Source: Nocardioidaceae bacterium SCSIO 66511 (lineage in GTDB: Bacteria > Actinomycetota > Actinomycetes > Propionibacteriales > Nocardioidaceae). Taken from it: a DNA stretch of 64,000 nt. Made by a program: the position numbers and the translations under genes. The stretch spans positions 1,612,001 through 1,676,000 of the forward strand of contig CP095846.1 of assembly GCA_023100825.1 (NCBI GenBank). The letters run 5' to 3'. The notes beneath the pieces are model-generated. The model was not told the origin of the DNA. It worked only from the letters and a program-made list of their open reading frames with translations, and searched no databases. Positions 17,491-25,331 of this stretch are shown piece after piece; positions within the stretch are counted from its first letter, which is position 1; each line of letters begins with the position of its first letter.

Positions 17491-19601
17491 GCGCACGGGT
17501 GTCGTCGAGATCGGGCTCGCGTCTCGCCGTGCCGGTCGGTGCGGCGTGCGTTGCGGTCGTCGCGGCCGGACTCCCGTCGGGTGCCGCCCCGGGCCCGACC
17601 GAAACCGGCGGTGACCAGGCCCGCTCCGACGCCCGGTCGGCAGCCCCCGTCGCCTTCGCACGCGACCGAGCTGCGAAGATCCGCGACCTCTCGGTCGAGA
17701 ACGTCGCCGACTTCGTCGCGGTGCGGGTACGTCATGCGGGCGCGTACTGGGACGGCCGGACCGACATCAAGATCGGCCTCGGCGGCCAGTCGATGTACCC
17801 GTACCGCGTCCGCGTGCACAAGGGCGAGAACTCCGCGGAGCTGAGTCGTTTCGGCGACCAGTCGTGGAAGTGCTCGGGAGTCCGCGCGAATGCCGCCGAC
17901 TCCGGCTCGGAGACGCTCGTCGTCGTGCCGCGGTCGTGTTTCGACGGCGACACGCAGCAGGTGCGCGCCAAGGCGACGGCCCGTCAGCAGGGCGCCGGCA
18001 CGTCGAATGCGTCGGCCGGTTACGTCGAGCAGACCGAGAAGCCGAACGTCGTCGTCATCATGTCCGACGACATGCGCGACGACGAGTACAGCGGACCGTG
18101 GATGAAGCGCACCCGCAAGCTCGTCGGCGACGCAGGCGTCCGCTTCGACAACTCCTTCGCGCCCCTGCCGCTGTGTGCTCCGGCGCGCGCGTCGTTCCTG
18201 ACCGGGCAGTACCCCCACAACCACGGTGTGTGGGGCGTCAAATCGCCGTACGGCTTCAGCTCCTTCCGCGATAAGGAGACGCTGCCGGTCTGGCTCAAGT
18301 CGGGCGGCTACCGCACGTTCATGCTCGGCAAGTACATCAACGGCTACGGCAAGCCGGAGATGCCGGCGCCGGGCGGCGGCTCGTCGGTACGCTACATCCC
18401 GCCGGGGTGGGACGACTGGCGTGCCTCGATCGACAGCAAGGGCACGTACAACTACTGGGGCACCCACCTCAACAACAACGGCCGGATACAGGCGCTCAAC
18501 CGCAAGTACCAGACCACCGCGTACCGCCGCATCGCCAGCGACGAGGTGCGCAAGCGGTCGAAGTCCGACAACCCGTACTTCATGTACCTCTCGTTCGTCG
18601 CGCCACATCACGGTGGGCCGCGCGAGAAGGACGACCCGTCCGAGGTCGAGGACCTCGAAGGTCACAAGTACCGGATCAAGACACCCGCCCGGCCAAAACG
18701 CGTACGCGGGGAGTGGAACGACGACATTTCGCGGGCGCCGGGAGCGGGTGCGGAGTCGGATATGTCCGATAAGCCGAAGTTCATGCAGCGCCTTCCCGGT
18801 ATGAGCCAGAGCGAGCGTGACGGCGTACGCGAGCTCGCACGTCAGCGCGCGGAGAGTCTCGGCCTGCTGGACAAAGCCGTCGCGCGGATCGTCCGTACGC
18901 TGCGGTCGAGCGATGAGCTCGACAACACCTACGTCGTCTTCACTTCCGACAACGGTTACTTCCTCGGCGAGCACCGGATGCGGCAGGGCAAGACGCTGCC
19001 GTACGAGCCCTCGCTGCGGACCCCGACGGTCGTCCGCGGGCCCGGCATCCCTGCCGGGCAGACCCGGCACGACCCGTTCCTGTCGATCGACTTCGCCCCG
19101 ACGATCCTCGAGATGACGGGGCTGTCGACCGATCGCAAACCCGCGATCGACGGCCGGTCGATGCTCGACGTCGCCCAGAAGGGCGATAACGGCTGGACTC
19201 GTCCGGTGGTCACCGAGAGCGGGCCCTCGACCGTCCCGACGCTGATGGATCTCGACGGGCAGACGTTCGGCCGGGATCCCAACGCGGCGTCCAAGAGCTC
19301 GCGGATGCACGGCATCCGCTCGCCGAATTTCCTGTTCAGCGAGACGAGTGGTCGCGAGCCGGAGCTGTACGACCTTCGTACCGACCCCGGCCAGGTCAAC
19401 AGCGTCGTCGATGACGACCGGTTCTCCCGGGCCCGCGGCGAGCTGAACCAGCTGCTGGAACGCATGCACGCCTGCCTCGGCGCGGAGTGTCGCGACCCTC
19501 TGCCCTCGTGGCTCGACGATGTGCCCGATCGAGGCAAGGGTGAGAAGAAGGGCGACAAGGCGGGCGAGAAGAACGCCGAGAAGTCCCGCAAGTCCGACTG
19601 A
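17487..19601 (+). CDS. Secreted sulfatase, array member 4, with extra N-terminal domain
   Basis: 704 residues, longer than the other three. GTG 17487 overlaps the previous stop as GTGA, with GGAAG upstream. GTG 17472 is an alternative. After a signal-like segment (LAVPVGAACVAVVAAGLPSGA) comes a region of about 100 residues (roughly 65-165) not found in the paralogues. It contains two Cys (129, 151) that could form a disulfide and alternating hydrophobic residues suggesting beta strands. The sulfatase domain follows, with SDDMRDDE (Asp194-Asp195) and CAPAR at Cys230. The C-terminus is a Lys/Glu-rich tail (GEKKGDKAGEKNAEKSRKSD). The extra domain may bind a polymer or the cell surface. That is inference. 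Confidence 0.9.
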   Translation: MSARVSSRSGSRLAVPVGAACVAVVAAGLPSGAAPGPTETGGDQARSDARSAAPVAFARDRAAKIRDLSVENVADFVAVRVRHAGAYWDGRTDIKIGLGGQSMYPYRVRVHKGENSAELSRFGDQSWKCSGVRANAADSGSETLVVVPRSCFDGDTQQVRAKATARQQGAGTSNASAGYVEQTEKPNVVVIMSDDMRDDEYSGPWMKRTRKLVGDAGVRFDNSFAPLPLCAPARASFLTGQYPHNHGVWGVKSPYGFSSFRDKETLPVWLKSGGYRTFMLGKYINGYGKPEMPAPGGGSSVRYIPPGWDDWRASIDSKGTYNYWGTHLNNNGRIQALNRKYQTTAYRRIASDEVRKRSKSDNPYFMYLSFVAPHHGGPREKDDPSEVEDLEGHKYRIKTPARPKRVRGEWNDDISRAPGAGAESDMSDKPKFMQRLPGMSQSERDGVRELARQRAESLGLLDKAVARIVRTLRSSDELDNTYVVFTSDNGYFLGEHRMRQGKTLPYEPSLRTPTVVRGPGIPAGQTRHDPFLSIDFAPTILEMTGLSTDRKPAIDGRSMLDVAQKGDNGWTRPVVTESGPSTVPTLMDLDGQTFGRDPNAASKSSRMHGIRSPNFLFSETSGREPELYDLRTDPGQVNSVVDDDRFSRARGELNQLLERMHACLGAECRDPLPSWLDDVPDRGKGEKKGDKAGEKNAEKSRKSD

Positions 19602-19711
19602 TGGGACATTGTCGGAGTTCGCAGGCGGGATTCGGGTCTTCATGAGAACCTGAGAGGGCGCGTAGCGTACCGGGACGGCGGTCCCGTCGGGGTTGTAATC
19701 GGGGAGTAGTT

Positions 19712-19912
19712 GTGATTGTCATAGTTGCGGTGATGGTGGTCATCGTCGCCGGCGCAGGTGCGTTGTTCGCCGTCGTCGCGTCGACACAGAACGACAGCGT
19801 CGGATTCGGCGCGAAGCTGGCCAAGCGCGTCGGGGTCAAACGCGTCGACGACCGCGGGACGCTCAGATCACTGAATGCCATGCGTGAGCAATCCACGGCA
19901 CGGCAAGACTGA
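19712..19912 (+). CDS. Small single-span membrane protein
   Basis: 66 residues from GTG 19712, with GGGGAG six bases upstream. One N-terminal membrane helix (IVIVAVMVVIVAGAGALFAVV) is followed by a polar, basic tail. No family is recognised. Its 3' end overlaps the convergent M56 peptidase gene by 50 bases. The ribosome-binding site and the clean helix support it, but it remains uncertain. Confidence 0.45.
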   Translation: MIVIVAVMVVIVAGAGALFAVVASTQNDSVGFGAKLAKRVGVKRVDDRGTLRSLNAMREQSTARQD

Positions 19913-20753
19913 CGGTCGGGCCGACCAGCACGCCCACCGCCAGCGCGTACGCGCAGGTCGCCTCGGCCAGATGCCGTCGCGGCCGGGCGGATAGCCGTTC
20001 GAGTCGTAATGCGGCAGCGGAGCCGGCGCCGAGCGCACCCGCCGGAGTCGGTTGATCGGCGAGTTTGACCAGTGCGCGGGCGAGCGGGAGCGTTCCGTAC
20101 TCGCTGCGCGCGCGGTCATCGGCGAGGAGCTCGATCATCACGCGGCTCTGCTGCAGCGGCGCATCGCCGCGGGGAATCCTCGGGAACGCGTGGCGTAATG
20201 CGATGAAGGCCTCCAGCACGAGGTCGTGCCGGTAGCGGACGTGCGCCCGCTCATGTGCGAGTACCGCCGCCAGCTCCGATTCGTCGAGTTCATCGAGGGT
20301 GCCCGACGACAAGACGACCCGCGAGTTGCGGTGGGCCGGGACGCAGTACGCGATCGGCGTGCTTTCGAGCAAGATACGCGCACCGGGTGCGGCGGTGTCG
20401 GCGCGCGTGAGCAGGTCGACGCGTTCGCGGTGTCGGCGGCGGCGTCTGCGGGTCTCGCGGGCGACGGCCCACGTCGACCAGCCCAGGCGCGCGACGACGA
20501 GGATCGTCAGTGCGAGGACGAGGAAGTGCGCGCCCACGCGCCACCAGACCAGTTCGCCGTCGGGCGGGCGTACCAGCCACAGGGCGGTCGACAGCCCGGC
20601 GCCGAGTACCGCGAGTACCGCGGCGAGCGCCATCGCCTGCCACAGCACGATCGCGGCCCGCGGCACGCGGTACGGCCAGCGCATCCTGCCGAGTGCGGCC
20701 GGTATCGGATGAGCGAGTAGCAGGCCGATGACGCCGAGCAGGATCGGAGTCAT
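19863..20753 (-). CDS. M56-family membrane metallopeptidase (BlaR1-like sensor)
   Basis: 296 residues with membrane spans at the N-terminus (about 1-20, 35-55 and 75-95) and one near the C-terminus. A zinc-peptidase motif HExxH appears as LAHERAHVRYRH. M56 proteins such as BlaR1 sense a signal at the membrane and cleave the partner repressor BlaI. The C-terminal extracellular beta-lactam-binding domain of classical BlaR1 is absent, as in most actinobacterial homologues. The start ATG overlaps the blaI stop (ATGA), so the pair is translationally coupled. The signal is unknown. The divergent cydABDC suggests a link to respiration or redox stress. Confidence 0.85.
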   Translation of the reverse strand: MTPILLGVIGLLLAHPIPAALGRMRWPYRVPRAAIVLWQAMALAAVLAVLGAGLSTALWLVRPPDGELVWWRVGAHFLVLALTILVVARLGWSTWAVARETRRRRRRHRERVDLLTRADTAAPGARILLESTPIAYCVPAHRNSRVVLSSGTLDELDESELAAVLAHERAHVRYRHDLVLEAFIALRHAFPRIPRGDAPLQQSRVMIELLADDRARSEYGTLPLARALVKLADQPTPAGALGAGSAAALRLERLSARPRRHLAEATCAYALAVGVLVGPTVSLAVPWIAHAWHSVI

Positions 20754-21136
20754 GGCTCGCGCTCGTCGCTCGGGTGCTGCTTCTCGATCCGCGCCAGCGC
20801 CGTACGAAGTGCGTCTGCCTCGTCCGCCGAGACGGTCTCGGCGAAGTGCACGAGCGCGGCCGTACGGTCGCCTCCTGCGTCGTCGAGGACTTCGTTCAGC
20901 AGGTCTGCGGTCAGCTGCTCCCGTCCGCTGGCCGGCTCGTAGAGGTACGCGCGCCCGCGCTGGGTACGGCGGACGAGGTCCTTGCGTGAGAGCCGGTCGA
21001 GCACCGTCATCACGGTGGTGTACGCGAGTTGCCGCTCGGAGCTGAGTAGCTCGTGCACGTCGCGCACCGACAGCGGCTCTCCGGCCGCCCACAGTCGGTC
21101 CATCACGACGCGTTCGAGCTCTCCGAGTTGGGTCAC
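20750..21136 (-). CDS. blaI: BlaI/MecI/CopY-family repressor
   Basis: 128 residues with an N-terminal winged helix (LGELERVVMDRLWAAGEPLSVRDVHELL, then AYTTVMTVLDRLSRKDLVRR) and a C-terminal dimerisation helix region, typical of BlaI/MecI repressors. These bind TACTA-type palindromes and are inactivated when the M56 partner cleaves them. The GTG start at 21136 lies 6 bases from TAGTAT on the minus strand, so the mRNA looks leaderless. That -10 box is inside the first palindromic operator, which suggests tight self-repression. The gene is divergent from cydA, with 98 bases between them. Confidence 0.9.
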   Translation of the reverse strand: MTQLGELERVVMDRLWAAGEPLSVRDVHELLSSERQLAYTTVMTVLDRLSRKDLVRRTQRGRAYLYEPASGREQLTADLLNEVLDDAGGDRTAALVHFAETVSADEADALRTALARIEKQHPSDEREP

Positions 21137-21142
21137 GAGTCC

Positions 21143-21222
21143 ATACTACGACGCGGCGTAGTACCCGCCTCGGACGGGCGTCGAGGGACGTACTACCGTA
21201 GTTAGTACGACAGCACGTAGTA
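21143..21222. promoter_or_regulatory. BlaI operators shared by blaI and cydA
   Basis: Operator 1 at 21144-21163 reads TACTACG, six bases, CGTAGTA, a perfect 7-bp dyad. It overlaps the blaI -10 box (ATACTA on plus, 21143-21148). Operator 2 at 21190-21208 has GTACTA and TAGTAC arms, with a nested perfect dyad ACTAC-C-GTAGT (21192-21202). It covers TACCGT (21194-21199), a likely cydA -10 box. A half site GTAGTA lies at 21217-21222. TACTA/TAGTA dyads are the known recognition type of BlaI/MecI repressors. One repressor could thus control both directions. Confidence 0.7.
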
Positions 21223-21234
21223 GATAGGACGAGC

Positions 21235-22632
21235 ATGGACGTACTCGACCTGGCGCGACTGCAGTTCGGCGCCACCACGGTGTTCCACTACTTCTTCGTG
21301 CCCATGACGATCGGGTTGTCCGGGCTCGTCGCGGGCCTGCAGACCGCGTGGGTGCGTACCGGTCAGGAGCGTTACCTTCGGCTGACCAAGTTCTTCGGCA
21401 AGCTGTTCCTGATCAACTTCGCGATGGGCATCGTCACCGGCATCGTGCAGGAGTTCCAGTTCGGGATGAACTGGAGCGACTACTCGCGCTTCGTCGGTGA
21501 TGTGTTCGGCGCGCCACTTGCCCTCGAAGGGCTGCTGGCGTTCTTCCTCGAGTCGACCTTCCTCGGCCTGTGGATCTTCGGCTGGGACCGCCTCCCCAAA
21601 CGCATCCATCTCGCCTGTATCTGGATCGCTGCAATCGGCACGGTCTTCTCCGCGTACTTCATCCTGGCCGCTAACTCGTTCATGCAGAACCCCGTCGGGT
21701 TCACCTACAACGCCGAGCGTGGCCGAGCCGAGCTCACCGACTTCGTGGCAATCATGACCAACAAGGTCGTGCTCATCACGCTGCCGCACACCATCTTCGC
21801 GGCGTTCATGGTGGGCGGCGCGTTCGTCGCCGCCGTCGCGATGTGGCACCTCGTGCGGCGAACGAAAGACCACGACGCGTTTCGTACCGCACTGAAGCTC
21901 GGCGCGATCACGGTCATCGTCGCCGGTATCGGCACCGCCGTCACCGGCGACACCCAAGGCAAGGTCATGACCGAAGTGCAGCCGATGAAGATGGCCGCGG
22001 CCGAAGGGTTGTACGAGGACGAACAGCCGGCGCCGTTCTCGCTGTTCACCCTCGGGAGCCTCGACGGATCAGAGGAGATCTACTCGGTCAAGGTGCCCTA
22101 TCTGCTGTCGTTCCTCGGCACCGGCGACTTCAACGGCGAGGTGCGGGGCATCGACTCGCTGCAGCGGGAGTACGAGCAGACGTACGGGCCCGGCGACTAC
22201 AGCCCGAACATCCCGGTCACGTACTGGACGTTCCGGATGATGATCACGGCGGGCGGGCTCGCGGCAGCGGTGGCCGCACTGATGCTGTGGTCGATCCGAC
22301 GCGGTCGTACGCCGAGGTCACGATGGCTCGTGTGGTCGGCCATCGCACTGCCGCTGCTGCCGCTCGCGGCGAATGCCTTCGGCTGGATCTTCACCGAGAT
22401 GGGACGCCAACCCTGGTTGGTGTTCGGGCTCCTGCCGACCGCGTCCGGGGTGTCGCCGGGTACGACAGTCGGCGAGGTCGCGACCTCACTGATCGGGTTC
22501 TGCCTGCTCTACCTCGTACTCGCGGTGATCGAGGTGCGACTGCTGCTCACCTACATCGGCAAGGGCCTGCCCGACGAAGCGCCACCGGAGCCGGGCGACG
22601 ACACCGACGCGCCGCTGAGCTTCGCGTACTGA
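21235..22632 (+). CDS. cydA: Cytochrome bd oxidase subunit I
   Basis: 465 residues with about nine membrane spans. CydA carries hemes b558, b595 and d of the quinol-oxidising, oxygen-reducing bd oxidase, which works at low oxygen and resists nitric oxide and other inhibitors. The N-terminal heme ligand His18 (TTVFHYFFVP) and the diagnostic GWIFTEMGRQPW near residue 385 are present. The Q-loop is of the short type. AGGA lies 6 bases before ATG 21235. It leads the cydABDC operon, and its promoter region carries BlaI-type operators. Confidence 0.95.
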   Translation: MDVLDLARLQFGATTVFHYFFVPMTIGLSGLVAGLQTAWVRTGQERYLRLTKFFGKLFLINFAMGIVTGIVQEFQFGMNWSDYSRFVGDVFGAPLALEGLLAFFLESTFLGLWIFGWDRLPKRIHLACIWIAAIGTVFSAYFILAANSFMQNPVGFTYNAERGRAELTDFVAIMTNKVVLITLPHTIFAAFMVGGAFVAAVAMWHLVRRTKDHDAFRTALKLGAITVIVAGIGTAVTGDTQGKVMTEVQPMKMAAAEGLYEDEQPAPFSLFTLGSLDGSEEIYSVKVPYLLSFLGTGDFNGEVRGIDSLQREYEQTYGPGDYSPNIPVTYWTFRMMITAGGLAAAVAALMLWSIRRGRTPRSRWLVWSAIALPLLPLAANAFGWIFTEMGRQPWLVFGLLPTASGVSPGTTVGEVATSLIGFCLLYLVLAVIEVRLLLTYIGKGLPDEAPPEPGDDTDAPLSFAY

Positions 22633-22653
22633 GCCGGACCGAAGGAGACAAAG

Positions 22654-23655
22654 ATGGAACTCACTACGATCTGGTTCGCTGCGATTGCGTTCCTCTGGGT
22701 CGGCTACCTCGTGCTCGAGGGATTCGACTTCGGCGTCGGGATGTGGATGCCGATCCTCGGCCGCAACGACACCGAGCGGCGGGTCGTACTCAACACGATC
22801 GGCCCGGTCTGGGACGGCAACGAGGTCTGGCTCATCGTCGCGGGCGGCGCGATGTTCGCGGCGTTCCCGGAGTGGTACGCGACCCTGTTCTCGGGCTTCT
22901 ACCTGCCGTTGTTCGCGATCCTCGTCGCCCTGATACTGCGGGCGACTGCGCTGGAGTACCGCGGCAAACGTGACGATCCGGCGTGGCGGCGGCGATGGGA
23001 CCGGTGCATCGTCGGGGGATCGCTGGTACCCGCGTTCCTCTGGGGAGTCGCGCTGTCGAACATCGTGCGCGGTGTGCCGATCGACGCCGAGCACGAGTAC
23101 GTCGGGAGTCTGTTCGACCTGCTCAACCCGCACGCCCTGCTCGGCGGACTCGCGATGGTCGTCTTGTTCTTGACGCACGGCGCGATGTTCATCGCCCTGA
23201 AGACGACCGGTGACATCCGGGTACGTGCGCACCGGGCGGGTCTGCGGACCGGTGTTGTCGCCGTCCTGCTCGACGTCGGCTTCCTGGCGTGGACGGTCGC
23301 CGACGCCGACGTCGCACGTACTGCACCGATCGCGTTCGTCGCCGCAATGGCCTTGCTGCTCGGACTTCTCGCGGCGTCGGTCGGTCGGGACGGTTGGGCG
23401 TTCGCCGGTACGGCGGTCGCCATCGCGCTGACGGTGGTGCTGCTGTTCGTCGCGTTGTTCCCCGACGTGATGACGTCGTCTCTGGACGGCGCGTACTCAC
23501 TGACGACGACGAACGCGGCCGCGACTCCGTACACACTGCGGATCATGTCGTGGTCGGCGATCGTCTTCGTACCGTTGGTGATGCTGTACCAGGGATGGTC
23601 GTACTGGGTGTTCCGCAAGCGAATCGGCACACACCACATCCCGGAGGCGTCGTGA
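22654..23655 (+). CDS. cydB: Cytochrome bd oxidase subunit II
   Basis: 333 residues, about eight or nine membrane helices, the second structural subunit of the bd oxidase. The N-terminus (WFAAIAFLWVGYLVLEGFDFGVGM) and the GPVWDGNEVWLIVAGG segment are hallmarks of CydB. It starts 21 bases after cydA with GAAGGAGA upstream and overlaps cydD at the TGATG junction. It forms the membrane complex with CydA. Confidence 0.95.
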   Translation: MELTTIWFAAIAFLWVGYLVLEGFDFGVGMWMPILGRNDTERRVVLNTIGPVWDGNEVWLIVAGGAMFAAFPEWYATLFSGFYLPLFAILVALILRATALEYRGKRDDPAWRRRWDRCIVGGSLVPAFLWGVALSNIVRGVPIDAEHEYVGSLFDLLNPHALLGGLAMVVLFLTHGAMFIALKTTGDIRVRAHRAGLRTGVVAVLLDVGFLAWTVADADVARTAPIAFVAAMALLLGLLAASVGRDGWAFAGTAVAIALTVVLLFVALFPDVMTSSLDGAYSLTTTNAAATPYTLRIMSWSAIVFVPLVMLYQGWSYWVFRKRIGTHHIPEAS

Positions 23656-25331
23656 TGAAGCCACTCGACCCGGAGCTCGTGCGACGGTCGGCGCCGGTCC
23701 GCCGGCACCTCGTCGCCGCGGTCGTGCTCGGTACGCTCACGGCCGGTGTGATCGTCGCGCAGGCGTGGTTCCTGTCCAGTGCGGTCGCTCGCGGGTTCGA
23801 CGGCGACGGTTGGTCGGGCGGGGTCGCCGCCGTCGTGGTCGCAGTCGTGGTTTGCTTCGGCGGTCGGGCGCTCATCGGCTGGGCGCATCGGGTCGCGGCG
23901 GTACGCGCGGCGTCGGCGGTCAAGTCGGGGCTTCGGCGCGAGATCGTCGATGCACTGCTCGCGGGCGGGTCGCGCGGAGCGTACGAGTCGGGGCGGGTGA
24001 TCGCCTTGCTCGGACACGGACTCGACGCGCTCGACGCGTACTTCGCGAAGTACTTGCCGCAGCTCGTGCTCGCGCTGACGGTGCCGGCGACCGTATGCGC
24101 GGCGATGCTGTGGGCGGATGTGCTGTCGGCCGTCACCGTGCTGGCGACCCTGCCGCTGATCGTGGTGTTCATGGTGCTCGTCGGTTGGCTCACGCGGGAG
24201 AAGACCGAACGGCGATGGGACGCGCTGAAGCGGCTCACCCACCACTTCGCCGACGTGCTCGACGGGTTGACGGTGTTGAAGGTGTTCGGCCGTGCCGCCG
24301 GCCAGTCCGACGGGCTCCGTACGACCGGCGAACGGCACCGGCGCGAGACGATGCGCGCGCTCCGGCTGGCCTTCCTGTCGTCGTTCGTACTCGAGCTGTG
24401 CGCGACCATCTCGGTGGCTCTGGTCGCCGTCGGGGTCGGACTACGCGTACTCGACGGCGGGCTGCCGCTGCAGACGGCGCTCTTCGTACTGCTGCTGGCG
24501 CCGGAGGCGTTCCTGCCCGTACGCCAGGTGGGTGCGCACTTCCACGACAGCGCCGAGGGTGCTGCGGCCGCGCGGGATGCGTTCGTACTGCTCGACGGCG
24601 CTCGTGATGGGGCTCCCGATTCTGCCCGCGACTTTGTATCCCTGCGTGAGAGATACGAACCTATTGGAGCTATCACGCATAGCTACAAAACGGGACCCCG
24701 AATCGAGCTCCACCACGTACGCGTGCGCTACCCCGACCGCGACGCCGACGCCCTCCCGGCGACCGAGCTGTCGGTCGCGCCGGGGGAGTTCGTTGCGCTC
24801 ATCGGGCCGTCGGGCTGTGGCAAGTCCACTCTGCTGTCGGTACTGCTGGGCTTCGTCACACCGAGCGACGGCGACATCATCGCGGACGGGGTACGGACGA
24901 GCGATCCCGCGAAGCTGCGGTCACGGATCGCCTGGGTGCCGCAGCATCCGGCGCTCATCGCCGGCACGGTGGCCGACAACGTACGACTGGCGACGCCGGC
25001 AACCGACGCAGACGTACGCGCGGCTCTCGACGATGCCGCAGCCGCCACGTTGCAGCTCGACCGGCAGGTCGCCGAACGCGGCGCCGACCTCTCCGCGGGG
25101 GAGCGGCGTCGCGTCGCGGTCGCCCGCGCCTTGCTGCGCGTGCGCAATGCGGATGCCGACCTGCTGTTGCTCGACGAGCCGACCGCCGGGCTCGACATCG
25201 CAGCCGAACGCGAGGTCATCACGGCGCTCCGCAACGCAAACATCACCACCCTCGTCGTCGCCCATCGGGCCGCACTCATCGAGGCCGCCGACCGAACGGT
25301 GACGCCGGGCAGAAAGGCGGTGCCTGCATGA
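23655..25331 (+). CDS. cydD: ABC exporter subunit CydD, with unusual linker insertion
   Basis: 558 residues: a six-helix transmembrane domain (about 1-300) and an ATPase domain (about 350-558). Walker A is GPSGCGKST, the signature is LSAGERRRVAVARALL and Walker B is LLLLDEPTAGLD. CydDC exports cysteine and glutathione and binds heme, and it is needed to assemble the bd oxidase. ATG 23655 overlaps the cydB stop. The linker between the domains (residues about 323-347) is encoded by a short A+T-rich, dyad-rich stretch unlike the flanking DNA. It stays in frame and adds residues such as SLRERYEPIGAITHSYKTG. It looks like a recent small insertion. Confidence 0.92.
   Translation: MKPLDPELVRRSAPVRRHLVAAVVLGTLTAGVIVAQAWFLSSAVARGFDGDGWSGGVAAVVVAVVVCFGGRALIGWAHRVAAVRAASAVKSGLRREIVDALLAGGSRGAYESGRVIALLGHGLDALDAYFAKYLPQLVLALTVPATVCAAMLWADVLSAVTVLATLPLIVVFMVLVGWLTREKTERRWDALKRLTHHFADVLDGLTVLKVFGRAAGQSDGLRTTGERHRRETMRALRLAFLSSFVLELCATISVALVAVGVGLRVLDGGLPLQTALFVLLLAPEAFLPVRQVGAHFHDSAEGAAAARDAFVLLDGARDGAPDSARDFVSLRERYEPIGAITHSYKTGPRIELHHVRVRYPDRDADALPATELSVAPGEFVALIGPSGCGKSTLLSVLLGFVTPSDGDIIADGVRTSDPAKLRSRIAWVPQHPALIAGTVADNVRLATPATDADVRAALDDAAAATLQLDRQVAERGADLSAGERRRVAVARALLRVRNADADLLLLDEPTAGLDIAAEREVITALRNANITTLVVAHRAALIEAADRTVTPGRKAVPA
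24631..24690. other. A+T-rich dyad-rich insertion inside cydD
   Basis: These 60 bases have 26 G+C (43 percent), while the surrounding cyd genes are near 68-70 percent. It contains GTATC (24636-24640) facing GATAC (24652-24656), and a perfect dyad AGCTAT-cacgc-ATAGCT (24668-24684). It falls exactly in the inter-domain linker of CydD and keeps the reading frame. The length of the inserted DNA cannot be set exactly by eye. It may extend to about 24621-24695. Confidence 0.6.

Noticed and set aside
17394-19643. A 749-residue open frame opposite sulfatase 4
   Set aside because: It lacks any domain and mirrors the codon bias of the sulfatase on the plus strand. It is a shadow frame.
19863-21136. 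A beta-lactam resistance locus from the BlaI/BlaR1-like genes
   Set aside because: No beta-lactamase is adjacent, the M56 protein lacks the penicillin-binding sensor domain, and the operators point at cydA.
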